Assembly (NCBI GenBank): GCA_945828315.1
Contig: CALZQA010000018.1
Coordinates: 1 to 38,100, forward strand
Origin: an uncultured bacterium
GTDB lineage: Bacteria > Bacillota > Clostridia > Lachnospirales > Lachnospiraceae
Direction: 5' to 3'
DNA length: 38,100 bases
Part shown: piece by piece, positions 7,928 to 16,748 of the stretch
Numbering within the stretch: the stretch's first letter is position 1
How the letters are laid out: every line of letters starts with the position of its first letter
The notes under the pieces: model-generated
The model's database searches: none
What the model saw: the letters and a program-made list of their open reading frames with translations, nothing else
What the model was told of the DNA's origin: nothing
Made by a program: the position numbers and the translations under genes

Positions 7928-8756
7928 TTTTTACCGAAACAATTATGTGATCCGCGGGGAGCAGGTCAGACGTGTGATCAATACGAATGATATCATTGCC
8001 GAGAAAATGCAGGCGATCGTTGAACAGCAAAAGCAGGCCCAGCGTGAGGAACTGATGCGCAAACGCCAGGAAGCAATCGATGCCGGCGAGACTGAGTTTA
8101 CGGAAGGGTTGTTTGCCAAAGAACTGGAGCTGGAACCGGAACCGGAGCCGCAGATCGACTATGTGGCGCAGGCAAAAGAGCAGGCAGAGCAGATCATCTC
8201 CGAGGCAAATGCGGAGGCGGTGATGATCCATGACAAGGCATCGAAAGATGCCGATACTTTGCGTGAGATGGCGAGACAGGAAGGTTATCAGGCGGGTTAT
8301 GCAAGTGCAAGTCAGCAGGCAAATGAAGAACTTCGTGCAGGGCGCGAGGCGCTTGCCGGACAGGAGCAGGAACTTCAGACACAGTACGAGGCTGCGATGG
8401 CAGAGCTCGAGCCGAAACTTTTAGATACGATACTGACCGTGTTTGATGAGGTGTTCCGGATGCAGTTTGCCGGCAAACGGGATATGTTGCTGCATCTTGT
8501 TAAAAATGCAATGCGCGGTATCCGTGAGACGAGACAGTACAAGATCCGTGTCAGTGAGGCGGAAGTTTCCTTTTTGCGTGAGCACAAGGAGGAACTGCAG
8601 GAAAAGGTTGGTGAGGATGTGCAGATCGAGATCGTCATGGATCCAGAACTGTCCGAGAGTCAGTGTATCATTGATGCAGACAGTGGTGTGTACGACTGCA
8701 GTCTGGATGTGGAGCTTGATAATCTGATCAGAGACTTGAGAAGTTTGGGAGTATAA
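7920..8756 (+). CDS. fliH: Flagellar assembly protein FliH
   Basis: Negative regulator and stalk of the export ATPase FliI, linking it to the C-ring. The 278-residue protein is hydrophilic and rich in Glu and Gln, with a long helical middle (AKEQAEQIISEANAEA, then GYQAGYASASQQA) and a C-terminal FliH/V-ATPase E-like domain. The proposed start is TTG at 7920, inside the fliG end, preceded by GGAGGTG with 9-nt spacing. A GTG at 7947 is a less likely alternative. The 8-nt overlap with fliG and the weak start codon suggest coupling. fliI follows by 6 bp. Confidence 0.92.
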   Translation: MSDFYRNNYVIRGEQVRRVINTNDIIAEKMQAIVEQQKQAQREELMRKRQEAIDAGETEFTEGLFAKELELEPEPEPQIDYVAQAKEQAEQIISEANAEAVMIHDKASKDADTLREMARQEGYQAGYASASQQANEELRAGREALAGQEQELQTQYEAAMAELEPKLLDTILTVFDEVFRMQFAGKRDMLLHLVKNAMRGIRETRQYKIRVSEAEVSFLREHKEELQEKVGEDVQIEIVMDPELSESQCIIDADSGVYDCSLDVELDNLIRDLRSLGV

Positions 8757-8762
8757 AAACGG

Positions 8763-10082
8763 ATGGACGTACGATATGATTTGAGTAAATATTTGCAGGT
8801 CACAGACCGTTTTTTTTATAATTGTTATGGAAAAGTGGCAAAGGTTGTCGGCTTGACGGTGGAATCGATCGGACCGGAGGCAAAGCTGGGTGACCTTTGC
8901 CGTATTGTTGTGGAAAAAGATCAGGGGCTTTTTGTTATGGCTGAGGTTGTGGGTTTTCACGAAAACCGTCTGCTTTTGATGCCCTATGAGAGTATGGACG
9001 GAATTGGAGTTGGATGTGTCGTAGAGAATACGGGGCATCCATTAACTGTTTCTGTGGGGGATGAACTTTTAGGTCACACGCTGGACGGACTGGGACGGCC
9101 CACCGACAGTGACGAAGAGATCATCCTGCCAATGCAGTATCCCGCAGATCGTCTGCCGCCGGATCCGATGAAGCGAAAGATCATTGATGAGGTGCTGCCG
9201 CTTGGCGTGAAGGCTGTGGACGGACTGCTCACAGTCGGCAGGGGACAGCGTATCGGTATCTTTGCCGGCTCCGGTGTCGGAAAAAGTACATTGATGGGTA
9301 TGTTCGCCCGGAATACGAAGGCAGATATCAATGTGATCGCATTGATCGGAGAGCGAGGCAGGGAGGTGCGGGAGTTTATAGAACGTGATCTCGGCCCTGA
9401 GGGTATGGCGCGTTCCGTTGTTGTTGTGGCAACTTCCGACAAACCTGCTCTTATCCGAAAAAAGGCTGCGATGACAGCAACAGCGATCGCAGAATATTTC
9501 AGGGATCAGGGAAGGGATGTGCTGCTTATGATGGATTCGTTGACACGTTTTTCAATGGCGCAGCGGGAGATCGGGCTGGCTTCCGGTGAGCCGCCGGTAA
9601 CACGCGGATATCCACCCAGCGTATATGCGGAACTGCCAAAACTTTTGGAACGCGCGGGAACATCGGAGCGGGGGTCGATCACAGGCTTATATACCGTGCT
9701 GGTGGACGGTGATGATTTCAATGAACCGATCACGGATACTGCCCGTGGTATTCTGGATGGACATATTGTATTGAACCGCAAGCTGGCACAGAAAAACCAT
9801 TATCCGGCCATCGATGTGTTGGCCAGCATTTCCCGTGTGATGAGTTCCATCGTTTCAAAGGAGCAGAAAGCAGTCGCCGGAAAGCTGAAAAATGTCATGG
9901 CGACCTATGCAGAGGCTGAGGATCTGATCAATATCGGTGCCTATAAGAATGGTTCCAATAAGGAGATTGACTATGCGATCGCGAAACATGCGGCAGTCAA
10001 TGAATATCTTCTGCAGCAGACAGATGAAAAATTTGAGTTTGAGCAGGAAGTGGAAATGCTGAAAAACATTTTTGTAAATTAG
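8763..10082 (+). CDS. fliI: Flagellum-specific ATPase FliI
   Basis: Cytoplasmic hexameric ATPase that energises unloading of export substrates at the type III gate. It has 439 residues with an F1-ATPase-like fold. The Walker A motif GSGVGKS is at 169-175, with the Walker B region at LLMMDSLTRFSMAQREIGLA. The PPVTRGYPPSVYAELPKLLERAG stretch, in variable form, is typical of FliI rather than F1 beta. It sits between its partners fliH and fliJ, as is usual. Confidence 0.97.
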   Translation: MDVRYDLSKYLQVTDRFFYNCYGKVAKVVGLTVESIGPEAKLGDLCRIVVEKDQGLFVMAEVVGFHENRLLLMPYESMDGIGVGCVVENTGHPLTVSVGDELLGHTLDGLGRPTDSDEEIILPMQYPADRLPPDPMKRKIIDEVLPLGVKAVDGLLTVGRGQRIGIFAGSGVGKSTLMGMFARNTKADINVIALIGERGREVREFIERDLGPEGMARSVVVVATSDKPALIRKKAAMTATAIAEYFRDQGRDVLLMMDSLTRFSMAQREIGLASGEPPVTRGYPPSVYAELPKLLERAGTSERGSITGLYTVLVDGDDFNEPITDTARGILDGHIVLNRKLAQKNHYPAIDVLASISRVMSSIVSKEQKAVAGKLKNVMATYAEAEDLINIGAYKNGSNKEIDYAIAKHAAVNEYLLQQTDEKFEFEQEVEMLKNIFVN

Positions 10083-10103
10083 TCCCGAAGGATGTGATCG
10101 AAT

Positions 10104-10556
10104 ATGGCAAAGTTTGTATACCGGATGCAGAATATTCTGGACATTAAATATAAACTGGAAGAGCAGGAGAAAACTGCTTACGGAATCGCTAACCGGCGCC
10201 TGCAGGAAGAAAATCAAAAGCTCCAGCAGCTCATGCTGCGACGGATGGAGTATGAAAAACGTGCGGGAGAGTTGGCGGTGGGAAAGATCGATGTCCGTGC
10301 GATCCATGAAAATAAACGCGCGATCGACACGATGAAATCTCTGATCCGCGACCAGATCATGCAGGTTCATGTGGCAGAAAAAAATGTGGAACTGGCGAGA
10401 AAACGCTTAAACGCGGTCATGGTGGAACGAAAGGCACAAGAGAAGCTGAGGGAGAAAGCATTTGAGGAGTTTAAGGCACAGCTTGCCGCAGAGGAGGCAA
10501 AGGAGATCGACCAGCTCGTGAGTTTTACTTATCACGATCATACACAGGAAGAGTAA
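10104..10556 (+). CDS. fliJ: Flagellar export protein FliJ
   Basis: Coiled-coil central stalk of the FliI ATPase and chaperone escort. The 150-residue protein is almost entirely helical and charged; the opening YRMQNILDIKYKLEEQEK fits the family pattern. Sequence identity is always low in this family, so the call relies on length, coiled-coil character and position directly after fliI. It ends 14 bp before the next start. Confidence 0.88.
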   Translation: MAKFVYRMQNILDIKYKLEEQEKTAYGIANRRLQEENQKLQQLMLRRMEYEKRAGELAVGKIDVRAIHENKRAIDTMKSLIRDQIMQVHVAEKNVELARKRLNAVMVERKAQEKLREKAFEEFKAQLAAEEAKEIDQLVSFTYHDHTQEE

Positions 10557-10570
10557 AGGTGGTGTCGCTT

Positions 10571-11431
10571 ATGGCAGAAGAAAAAGAAGTTACAAAAACA
10601 AAAGCGGAACTGATACAGGAAAAAGCAGCGAAAAAAGCAGAGAAGGTTGCTGCGAAGGAGGCAAAGCGCAGGGAGAAGCTCATAAAAAAAGGAATTGATC
10701 CGGATGATCCTGATTTTGAGGATGATGGCGGGATCGGGGGCAAGGTTGCAGTTTTTCTTGCCACTGTCATTATTATTGCCATCTGGCTCGGTATCTTAGT
10801 GCTGGTGATCAAATGGGACGTAGGCGGCTTCGGGTCGACGGTCATGTATCCGATCCTCAAGGATGTGCCATATGTAAATAAGATCCTGCCGGAGGTGGAG
10901 ATGCCCATCGAGCAGCAGCAGTATCCCTATACCACGCTCAGCGAGGCGACGGACTATGTCAAACAGCTGGAACAGCAGCTTGCTGAGGCGCAGGAAAAGA
11001 TCGACAAGAAAAATGACCGTATCAAAGAGTTGAAAGCACAGCTTGAAAAGCTATCTGTATACGAGGAAAAAGAGGCGGAATTTGAAGAATTAAAACAAAA
11101 ATTCGATGAGGAGGTTGTTTTTTCCGACAATGCGCCCGATATAAGTAATTATCAGGAGTACTATGAAGCCATTGATCCGGCGAATGCACAGGTCATCTAC
11201 AGACAGGTGCTGGAGCAACAAAAAAAAGATAAAGAAACAGAGGATTATGTGGCTACCTACGCCAGTATGAAACCCAAAAAAGCTGCGGCGGTGTTTGACA
11301 CGATGATGGATGACAATTCCAAGCTTGTAGCAGATATTCTGGGGGCAATGGATACGCAGTCACGGGCCAATATCATGGCAGAGATGAATGCGGAAAACGC
11401 TGCGATCATTACCGCTATCTTAGAGCCCTAA
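10571..11431 (+). CDS. MotE-like (YlxF) flagellar membrane protein with MgtE_N-like domain
   Basis: Probably the counterpart of Bacillus YlxF and alpha-proteobacterial MotE, the latter a periplasmic chaperone of motility; the exact role in Firmicutes is unclear. With the ATG at 10571 after AAAGGTGG it has 286 residues. A basic N-terminus (many K, A and E) comes first, then a transmembrane helix at about 58-82 (VAVFLATVIIIAIWLGILVL). A coiled coil lies at about 120-180. A C-terminal helical domain (about 215-286) carries YASMKPKKAAAVFDTM and ILGAMDTQSRANIMAEM, typical of MgtE N-domains. Position between fliJ and fliK matches B. subtilis ylxF. Upstream in-frame GTG codons (10559, 10562) overlap the ribosome binding site and are rejected. 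Confidence 0.8.
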   Translation: MAEEKEVTKTKAELIQEKAAKKAEKVAAKEAKRREKLIKKGIDPDDPDFEDDGGIGGKVAVFLATVIIIAIWLGILVLVIKWDVGGFGSTVMYPILKDVPYVNKILPEVEMPIEQQQYPYTTLSEATDYVKQLEQQLAEAQEKIDKKNDRIKELKAQLEKLSVYEEKEAEFEELKQKFDEEVVFSDNAPDISNYQEYYEAIDPANAQVIYRQVLEQQKKDKETEDYVATYASMKPKKAAAVFDTMMDDNSKLVADILGAMDTQSRANIMAEMNAENAAIITAILEP

Positions 11432-11446
11432 GGCTCTTTGAGATAG
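11415..11446 (+). other. Intercistronic hairpin at the end of the motE-like gene
   Basis: CTATCT(T)AGAGCC pairs with GGCTCT(TTG)AGATAG around CTAA. The loop contains the TAA stop codon of the motE-like gene, and fliK starts 30 nt later. Only three T follow the inner stem, so it is a weak terminator at best; mRNA processing or stability is as likely. Confidence 0.45.
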
Positions 11447-11475
11447 AAAATATCATGAAAGGAGGAATATGCTTT

Positions 11476-13035
11476 ATGACACAAGTGACAAACCTGAACT
11501 CCACTGTGAGTGCACCGGCTAGAACGAATGCTTCGTCAAGGCAGGAAAAATCACAGGAACTGCTTGCTGAGTTTGCCGGTATCATGAATCAGAACGCTCA
11601 GAGTTTTTTGAATACGGCGACTGATTACGGAAATCGGACCGGAGAGATGTCAGATGATGTGTTTTCCATGACATGTACTGGAGAGACTGCACAGAAGAAT
11701 TACGAAAAATTCGGATCTACAGGCAACCGGAAGATCACTCAGGCAAAGACGGAGTCTTCAGACAGCGAAGGCGTTTCACGGAAAGCAGAGCAGCTGGCAG
11801 ATGATGTAAAGGATGCTGTGCAGGAGACCATGCAGGTATCGGAAGAGGATATCGAGCAGGCGATGGAAGTGCTGGGAATGGAAGCACTTGATCTGCTTCA
11901 GCCGCAGAATCTGATCGAACTGGTGCAGAAACTTACCGGAAGCGAGGACGTGAGTGCATTGCTCACGAACGAAAATTTTCAGATCACCATGCAGGAAGTG
12001 ACAGGGCTGATCGCCGATTTTCAGCAGGAGAACGGGTTAAATGCAGCACAGTTTTCAGATCTGTTAGCGCAGCTCTCAGCGCAGATCGATGAGCTGGGGG
12101 AGACGGTGAAGGAGCTCCTGAATGTGGATGAGTCGACACAATCCGTACCAGTGACGGACGAACAGACAGACGGATTGCCGGAAGAGATTGTGATCGGGCA
12201 GGAATTACCTGGGGAAGATGTACAGGCAGCGCAAAAGATCACGTCAGCAGTTGATCGGGAAAATCCGGTGGTACCGTCCACACAGGAAGAAACGAGAACT
12301 GCTTCTGAACAGGTGACCGATCAGCCGGTAGTTATGGCGGAGGAGAATACGGAGGAATCCACGCAAACTACAGGGCAGGAAAAGAATCCTACATCACAGG
12401 ATGAGAAAAGCAAACCGCAGAACTTTACAAATGCATCGGAGCAGGAAGAACCTGCGATCGCTGAGCATCACACAGGTGTTTTCCGAGAAAACACGGTGAT
12501 AGCGAATGATCAGATCACGACATCCGCACCGGAGACATCTCAGGTACAAAGCTACATGGAACTGGAACATCTGATGGATCAAATGGAAGGCCTGGCAAGA
12601 AGCTTCGCTTCCGCAACAGGTACGACGGTAGAGATGCAGCTGAATCCGGAAAATCTTGGACGACTGGTTCTCAGCGTGACCGAAAAACATGGAAATGTGA
12701 CCGCACAGATTACAGCGTCCAATGAGCAGGTAAAAGAAGCACTGCAGACCCAGATGGTGGAACTTCGTTCGACTCTTCAGGCGCAGGGAATCAAGGTGGA
12801 GGCAGTAGAAGTGACTGTCGCGACACATGAGTTTGAACAGAACCTTGATGGAAATGCCTCAGCAAACGGACAGATGCAGGAACAGTCTCAGAGACAGGCA
12901 GCTGAACAGCAGAACGGACGACGAAACCTCAATATCAACAGTCTGGACGAGCTTCCCGGTCTGATGAGTGAGGAGGAGACGCTGGCTGCACAGATGATGC
13001 GCGATAATGGAGGCACGGTAGACTTTACCGCATAA
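11476..13035 (+). CDS. fliK: Flagellar hook-length control protein FliK
   Basis: Secreted ruler that measures the hook and switches export specificity through FlhB. The 519-residue protein has a long low-complexity middle rich in Glu, Gln, Thr and Ser, usual for FliK, and a conserved C-terminal hook-length domain at about 365-460. That domain shows VEMQLNPENLGRLVLSV and the helix VKEALQTQMVELRSTLQAQG. The ATG at 11476 is placed 9 nt after GGAGGA; an in-frame ATG at 11455 precedes that site and is rejected. The length of the ruler should match the unusually large hook subunit encoded downstream, but this cannot be judged from sequence. Confidence 0.92.
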   Translation: MTQVTNLNSTVSAPARTNASSRQEKSQELLAEFAGIMNQNAQSFLNTATDYGNRTGEMSDDVFSMTCTGETAQKNYEKFGSTGNRKITQAKTESSDSEGVSRKAEQLADDVKDAVQETMQVSEEDIEQAMEVLGMEALDLLQPQNLIELVQKLTGSEDVSALLTNENFQITMQEVTGLIADFQQENGLNAAQFSDLLAQLSAQIDELGETVKELLNVDESTQSVPVTDEQTDGLPEEIVIGQELPGEDVQAAQKITSAVDRENPVVPSTQEETRTASEQVTDQPVVMAEENTEESTQTTGQEKNPTSQDEKSKPQNFTNASEQEEPAIAEHHTGVFRENTVIANDQITTSAPETSQVQSYMELEHLMDQMEGLARSFASATGTTVEMQLNPENLGRLVLSVTEKHGNVTAQITASNEQVKEALQTQMVELRSTLQAQGIKVEAVEVTVATHEFEQNLDGNASANGQMQEQSQRQAAEQQNGRRNLNINSLDELPGLMSEEETLAAQMMRDNGGTVDFTA

Positions 13036-13064
13036 CAGACGATTATCGGAAAGGAGATGAAAAT

Positions 13065-13814
13065 ATGGCTTTATGGCAAAAAGTGGAAGATGGCAAGGTT
13101 GTTGACACCTCAGCAAGCGCCACATCCTCATCAAAGGAAAAGACGAACAATAATCTTGATAAGGACGATTTTCTGAACCTGCTGGTGGCACAGATGAAAT
13201 ATCAGGATCCGCTGGAACCGCAGTCAAATACCGAGTATGTATCACAGCTTGCAACCTTTACACAGGTAGAAGCAACTGAAAACATGGCACATACGGCAGA
13301 GAGTCTGGAGGCAGGCGGACTGATCGGAAAGACGGTGATCATGCGTCCGACAAACTCCGTGACCGGAGAGACCAGCGATGTCGTAGGCGTTGTTGACTAT
13401 ATGATGAAAGAGGGCAGCAATATTTATCTGGCGATCAATGGATCACTTTACAATCTGGATGATCTCTATACAGTTGCAGATTCGGAATATATGGATGCAG
13501 TCGTGATCGCGGATGATTTTGAGAGTACGATCGCGCAGGTACCGGATGCAGACCATGTATCTCTGGCAGACGAGGAGACATTTAAACAGATCCGCAAGCA
13601 GTATGACAGCCTGACGGATTATCAGAAAGAGTTTATTGCAAACAACAGCAAGGAATCTCTGGATAAGTTTTTGGCTGCCGAGACAGCACTCAATGCGCTG
13701 ATCGCACTCAGAGATATGATCGCAAACGGCGGCAATACTTCAGGCGAAAACGAAAACGGGGAAAATGACGCAACCGAAGAAGACGGCACGGAGGCCACGG
13801 CTCCGACGGAGTAA
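13065..13814 (+). CDS. flgD: Flagellar hook cap protein FlgD with extra C-terminal helical repeat
   Basis: Scaffold that caps the growing hook and is lost when the hook is complete. Of 249 residues the first 75 are classical FlgD (DDFLNLLVAQMKYQDPLEP, then YVSQLATFTQVEA). A short beta domain (about 85-150) follows. Residues about 167-220 are different: a helical unit with YDSLTDYQKEFI and LDKFLAAETALNAL, like the three-helix repeats in clostridial cell-surface proteins. An acidic, Gly/Asn/Glu-rich tail ends the protein. AAAGGAGATG precedes the ATG at suitable spacing. It follows fliK and precedes the flagellar operon protein, the usual order. Confidence 0.92.
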   Translation: MALWQKVEDGKVVDTSASATSSSKEKTNNNLDKDDFLNLLVAQMKYQDPLEPQSNTEYVSQLATFTQVEATENMAHTAESLEAGGLIGKTVIMRPTNSVTGETSDVVGVVDYMMKEGSNIYLAINGSLYNLDDLYTVADSEYMDAVVIADDFESTIAQVPDADHVSLADEETFKQIRKQYDSLTDYQKEFIANNSKESLDKFLAAETALNALIALRDMIANGGNTSGENENGENDATEEDGTEATAPTE

Positions 13815-13840
13815 TAACTTCCGCAGACAGGAGTGAGATG

Positions 13841-14239
13841 ATGAATCAGACGAATGCAATTCGAAACGGATTTCATTCGATCGAACAGGTGACGGACACT
13901 TATCTCAAAAAAGGTATCAAGGAATCCGGTAAAACTGCCGAAATATCTTTTGACGAGGTGTTACGGGCAAAGCAAAGCGAGCTTGATCCGCTGAAGTTTT
14001 CCAAACACGCGGTGAACCGCCTGAACGATCGGAATATCAGCCTTTCCGCAGAGCAGAGCAAACGGCTTGCGGATGGCGTATCAAAAGCCGGTGCAAAGGG
14101 AATCAATGAGTCACTGGTGCTTGTAGACTCACTGGCATTTATCGTAAATGTTCCGAACAAGACAGTTGTCACAGCGATAGACCAGGCAGACGCGGGCGAA
14201 AACATTTTTACAAATATTGATGGCGCAGTTATCGTATGA
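13841..14239 (+). CDS. Flagellar operon protein (TIGR02530-type)
   Basis: Small conserved protein found between flgD and flgE in many Firmicutes; molecular function not established to my knowledge. About 132 residues. The recognisable core is FSKHAVNRLNDRNISLS, followed by a helix and a beta region (LVLVDSLAFIVNVPNKTVVT). The end has TNIDGAVIV, where NIDG is followed directly by the stop. Two adjacent ATGs exist (13838 and 13841); the second is chosen because CAGGAGTGAG then has normal spacing (7 nt), but the difference is one residue. No signal peptide or membrane segment. Confidence 0.82.
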   Translation: MNQTNAIRNGFHSIEQVTDTYLKKGIKESGKTAEISFDEVLRAKQSELDPLKFSKHAVNRLNDRNISLSAEQSKRLADGVSKAGAKGINESLVLVDSLAFIVNVPNKTVVTAIDQADAGENIFTNIDGAVIV

Positions 14240-14263
14240 TCGCCGGACCTTACAGGAAGCGAA

Positions 14264-14287
14264 CGTCTCTGACTGACAGATGAGACG
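14264..14287 (+). other. Small inverted repeat before flgE
   Basis: CGTCTC (14264-14269) and GAGACG (14282-14287) can pair around 12 nt in the 89-nt gap before flgE. There is no U-tract. It may be an RNA-stability element or chance. Confidence 0.3.
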
Positions 14288-14328
14288 ACGATAGTAAACA
14301 GGCGCCAAAGAATGGAGGTCATTTCATT

Positions 14329-16641
14329 ATGATGAGATCACTTTACTCTGCTGTGTCAGGATTGAAGACACATCAGACAAAAATGGATGTGATCGGTAAC
14401 AACATTTCAAATGTCAATACCGTAGCGTTCAAATCATCCAGTGTAACCTTTAGTTCCATCATGTATCAGACACTCTCCGGAGCATCCGGAGCGAATGCGG
14501 AAGCGGGCACCGGTGGTGTCAACGCAAAGCAGGTCGGTCTTGGTGTGACGACAGGTTCCACTTCACTCAGTATTACTTCGGCAGGTGCGTCCGAGACGAC
14601 CGGACTGCCCTTTGACTTAAAGATCACAGATAAGAGCACAAGCAGTTTCTTTATTGTAAATAACGGATCTGAGAATGTTTTTACAAAAGCAGGTTCCTTC
14701 TATGTGGACGGTGCAGGAAATCTTTGTATGAAGTCCACCGGATACACGGTCATGGGCTGGGGTGTGGATCCTGAGACACAGACGATCCGCAAAGATACCG
14801 TATCTGCCTTAAAGGTGATGTCTCCCGAAAATATGACATCAGAGCCGGAGGCAACGACAAAGGCACGTTGTACCGGAGTTGTGGACAGCAAAAATTCACA
14901 GATCACGTCATCTACCGGTTCTGTGATGAATCTGCTGGTGTATGATAATCTCGGATATCCCTATACTGCAAGATTTTCCATCCAGGCACAGGATACCCAG
15001 GGAGGTAAGTATGCAGTCAATCTGACGGATATCATTGATGCACAGGGAAAATCGATCCTGGCATCAAACATCGCGCTCGGTGAGTTGTTTGGACCGGGTA
15101 CTGGTGGCAGCGCCCAGGGCAGCAATACCGATATCACTGACAATTATGAATTCTCCACCGGAAAGAGCAAAAATGATATCAACCGTGCCATCCAGACAAG
15201 CGCAGCAAGTAAGGCTGCGGCGGCAGGAGGCACAGCAAAGCCGACGTATACATATTATTGGGATGCGGCAGATATCAATGCGCAGCTGGGGCTGACCGGC
15301 AAGCTGGCACTTCCGGATGGATACCGCGTGCGGTTCGTTTCAGAAAAGGTGACTTATGACGAGGCATTGGCTGATCTGAAAACGATGACCGAGGCAAATA
15401 AAAAATACATTTATGTAGAGGATGCTTCCGGAACGGTTGTTGCGGAAGGAGCTGCAACGGTAACCGATCCTCCGACGACCCAACAGACCGGAGATACGGT
15501 GACATCAGGTGTCAGCTGGAAATTTTATGATGGAAAGATAGATGAAAACGGTAACTTTGTAAGAGAAACAGATAGCGCAACAAATGCGGATAAGGAGAGT
15601 AGTTTTAACCTGACTAAAACGCAGACATTGGAGGACTATACATCTCTTGGAGCCATCGTTACCAGTGATCAGGGTATTACAGGTTATAAATTCAATGTTG
15701 AGGATATTCGGGATGCACTGAGTCTGGATAAGCAGACCTATCCGGAAAATTCCGTGATTTACTACTGGCCGACTTATGCGTCAGGAGATATTACAGTCAC
15801 GGATGCGACCGGTACAACAACATTTCAAAGTAAAGTGGCGCTGGAAAACGGAACAAAAATTCCTGAGCCCAGTAAGACGGTTGGTGTGGAAGAACTGCTC
15901 AAAGATTACTCCTATACATCGATCACCGGTTCCGATCTTGCAAATGCGACTGCAACGACCGGCCCGATCTTTACAGAGGAGCCGCCCTATGATGCAGAGA
16001 TCCGTTATAATATGTTCGGCGGAAATTACCATATTGTGACTCCGTCAAAAGACGGTTTTACATTGCAGTTCAACACGGTGGACGGTACGCTGACAAGTGT
16101 GGGCGGTGGAAATAATCTTTCACAGACCCTGAATCTGTCAAAGCTTGCAGCTGCAGGTTACGACGGATTCAAGGATGTGACTATTGACTTCTCATCCCTG
16201 CTCAACTATAACAAAAACGGTTCCACCACCGCAGCCATGAGTGGCGGAGATGCGGATACTGCCGGAAAGGGTAAAAAGCTCGGTGCCATGACCGGAATGA
16301 GCGTAGACCAGAGCGGAAAGATCTATGCGTCCTATGACAACGGAAACACGGTTCTGCTGGGACAGATCTCGGTGGCACAGTTTGCGAATGCTTCCGGTCT
16401 GGAGGCAACCGGTGACAACTGCTATCGCGCAACCTTGAACTCCGGCGATTTCGACGGCATCGGCGTAGAGATCGATGCAGACGGAAGCTCCATCAGTGCA
16501 GGAGAGCTGGAAATGTCAAATGTCGATCTGGCAGGAGAATTCACTTCCATGATCACGACACAGCGTGGATTCCAGGCAAATTCCCGTGTGATCACGACTT
16601 CAGACACGATGCTTGAGGAATTGATCAATCTGAAGAGATAA
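14329..16641 (+). CDS. flgE: Flagellar hook protein FlgE, very large variant
   Basis: Subunit of the flexible hook. The ends are canonical: the N-terminus MMRSLYSAVSGLKTHQTKMD with NNISNVNTVAFKSS, and the C-terminus with LAGEFTSMITTQRGFQANSR and TSDTMLEELINLKR. At 770 residues it is far longer than the usual 260-550. The additional length lies in the middle (about 230-570), where surface-exposed domains of the hook are expected, and is rich in Thr, Ser, Asp and Gly. GGAGGTC at 14314-14320 precedes the ATG by 8 nt. It is the last gene of the first block; a hairpin and new promoters follow. Transcription of flgE may therefore be partly separate from motA. Confidence 0.94.
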   Translation: MMRSLYSAVSGLKTHQTKMDVIGNNISNVNTVAFKSSSVTFSSIMYQTLSGASGANAEAGTGGVNAKQVGLGVTTGSTSLSITSAGASETTGLPFDLKITDKSTSSFFIVNNGSENVFTKAGSFYVDGAGNLCMKSTGYTVMGWGVDPETQTIRKDTVSALKVMSPENMTSEPEATTKARCTGVVDSKNSQITSSTGSVMNLLVYDNLGYPYTARFSIQAQDTQGGKYAVNLTDIIDAQGKSILASNIALGELFGPGTGGSAQGSNTDITDNYEFSTGKSKNDINRAIQTSAASKAAAAGGTAKPTYTYYWDAADINAQLGLTGKLALPDGYRVRFVSEKVTYDEALADLKTMTEANKKYIYVEDASGTVVAEGAATVTDPPTTQQTGDTVTSGVSWKFYDGKIDENGNFVRETDSATNADKESSFNLTKTQTLEDYTSLGAIVTSDQGITGYKFNVEDIRDALSLDKQTYPENSVIYYWPTYASGDITVTDATGTTTFQSKVALENGTKIPEPSKTVGVEELLKDYSYTSITGSDLANATATTGPIFTEEPPYDAEIRYNMFGGNYHIVTPSKDGFTLQFNTVDGTLTSVGGGNNLSQTLNLSKLAAAGYDGFKDVTIDFSSLLNYNKNGSTTAAMSGGDADTAGKGKKLGAMTGMSVDQSGKIYASYDNGNTVLLGQISVAQFANASGLEATGDNCYRATLNSGDFDGIGVEIDADGSSISAGELEMSNVDLAGEFTSMITTQRGFQANSRVITTSDTMLEELINLKR

Positions 16642-16661
16642 CAATTGAATAGGTTAATTAT

Positions 16662-16696
16662 ATCTTGGGGAATGGGTTTACATCCTTCCCCAAGAT
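16662..16696 (+). terminator. Strong hairpin between flgE and motA
   Basis: ATCTTGGGGAA (16662-16672) is exactly complementary to TTCCCCAAGAT (16686-16696), and the 13-nt loop can extend by GG/CC. No T-run follows, so termination may be partial or need a factor. The -35 of a promoter lies in the loop, so the inverted repeat could also be an operator. Confidence 0.5.
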
Positions 16697-16706
16697 GTGG
16701 TATAAT
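16677..16706 (+). promoter_or_regulatory. Probable sigma-A promoter upstream of motA
   Basis: TTTACA (16677-16682), 18 bp, then TATAAT (16701-16706) with an extended TGG just before the -10. This is the best housekeeping promoter match in the window. Start expected near 16713, giving a leader of about 160 nt before motA. Confidence 0.65.
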
Positions 16707-16721
16707 CGGTGTAATTAGGAG

Positions 16722-16748
16722 TAATTTCGACTTAATTATTGCCGATTT
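16722..16748 (+). promoter_or_regulatory. Probable sigma-28 (SigD/FliA) promoter upstream of motA
   Basis: TAAT (16722-16725), 15 bp, then GCCGATTT (16741-16748) closely fits the sigma-D/sigma-28 consensus TAAA-N15-GCCGATAT. Start expected near 16755, about 120 nt before motA. With fliA encoded downstream this would make a positive loop for motAB and the genes after them. Confidence 0.65.

Noticed and set aside
8247-8254. GCCGATAC as a possible sigma-28 -10 inside fliH
   Set aside because: No TAAA-like -35 at 15 bp upstream and it lies in coding sequence.
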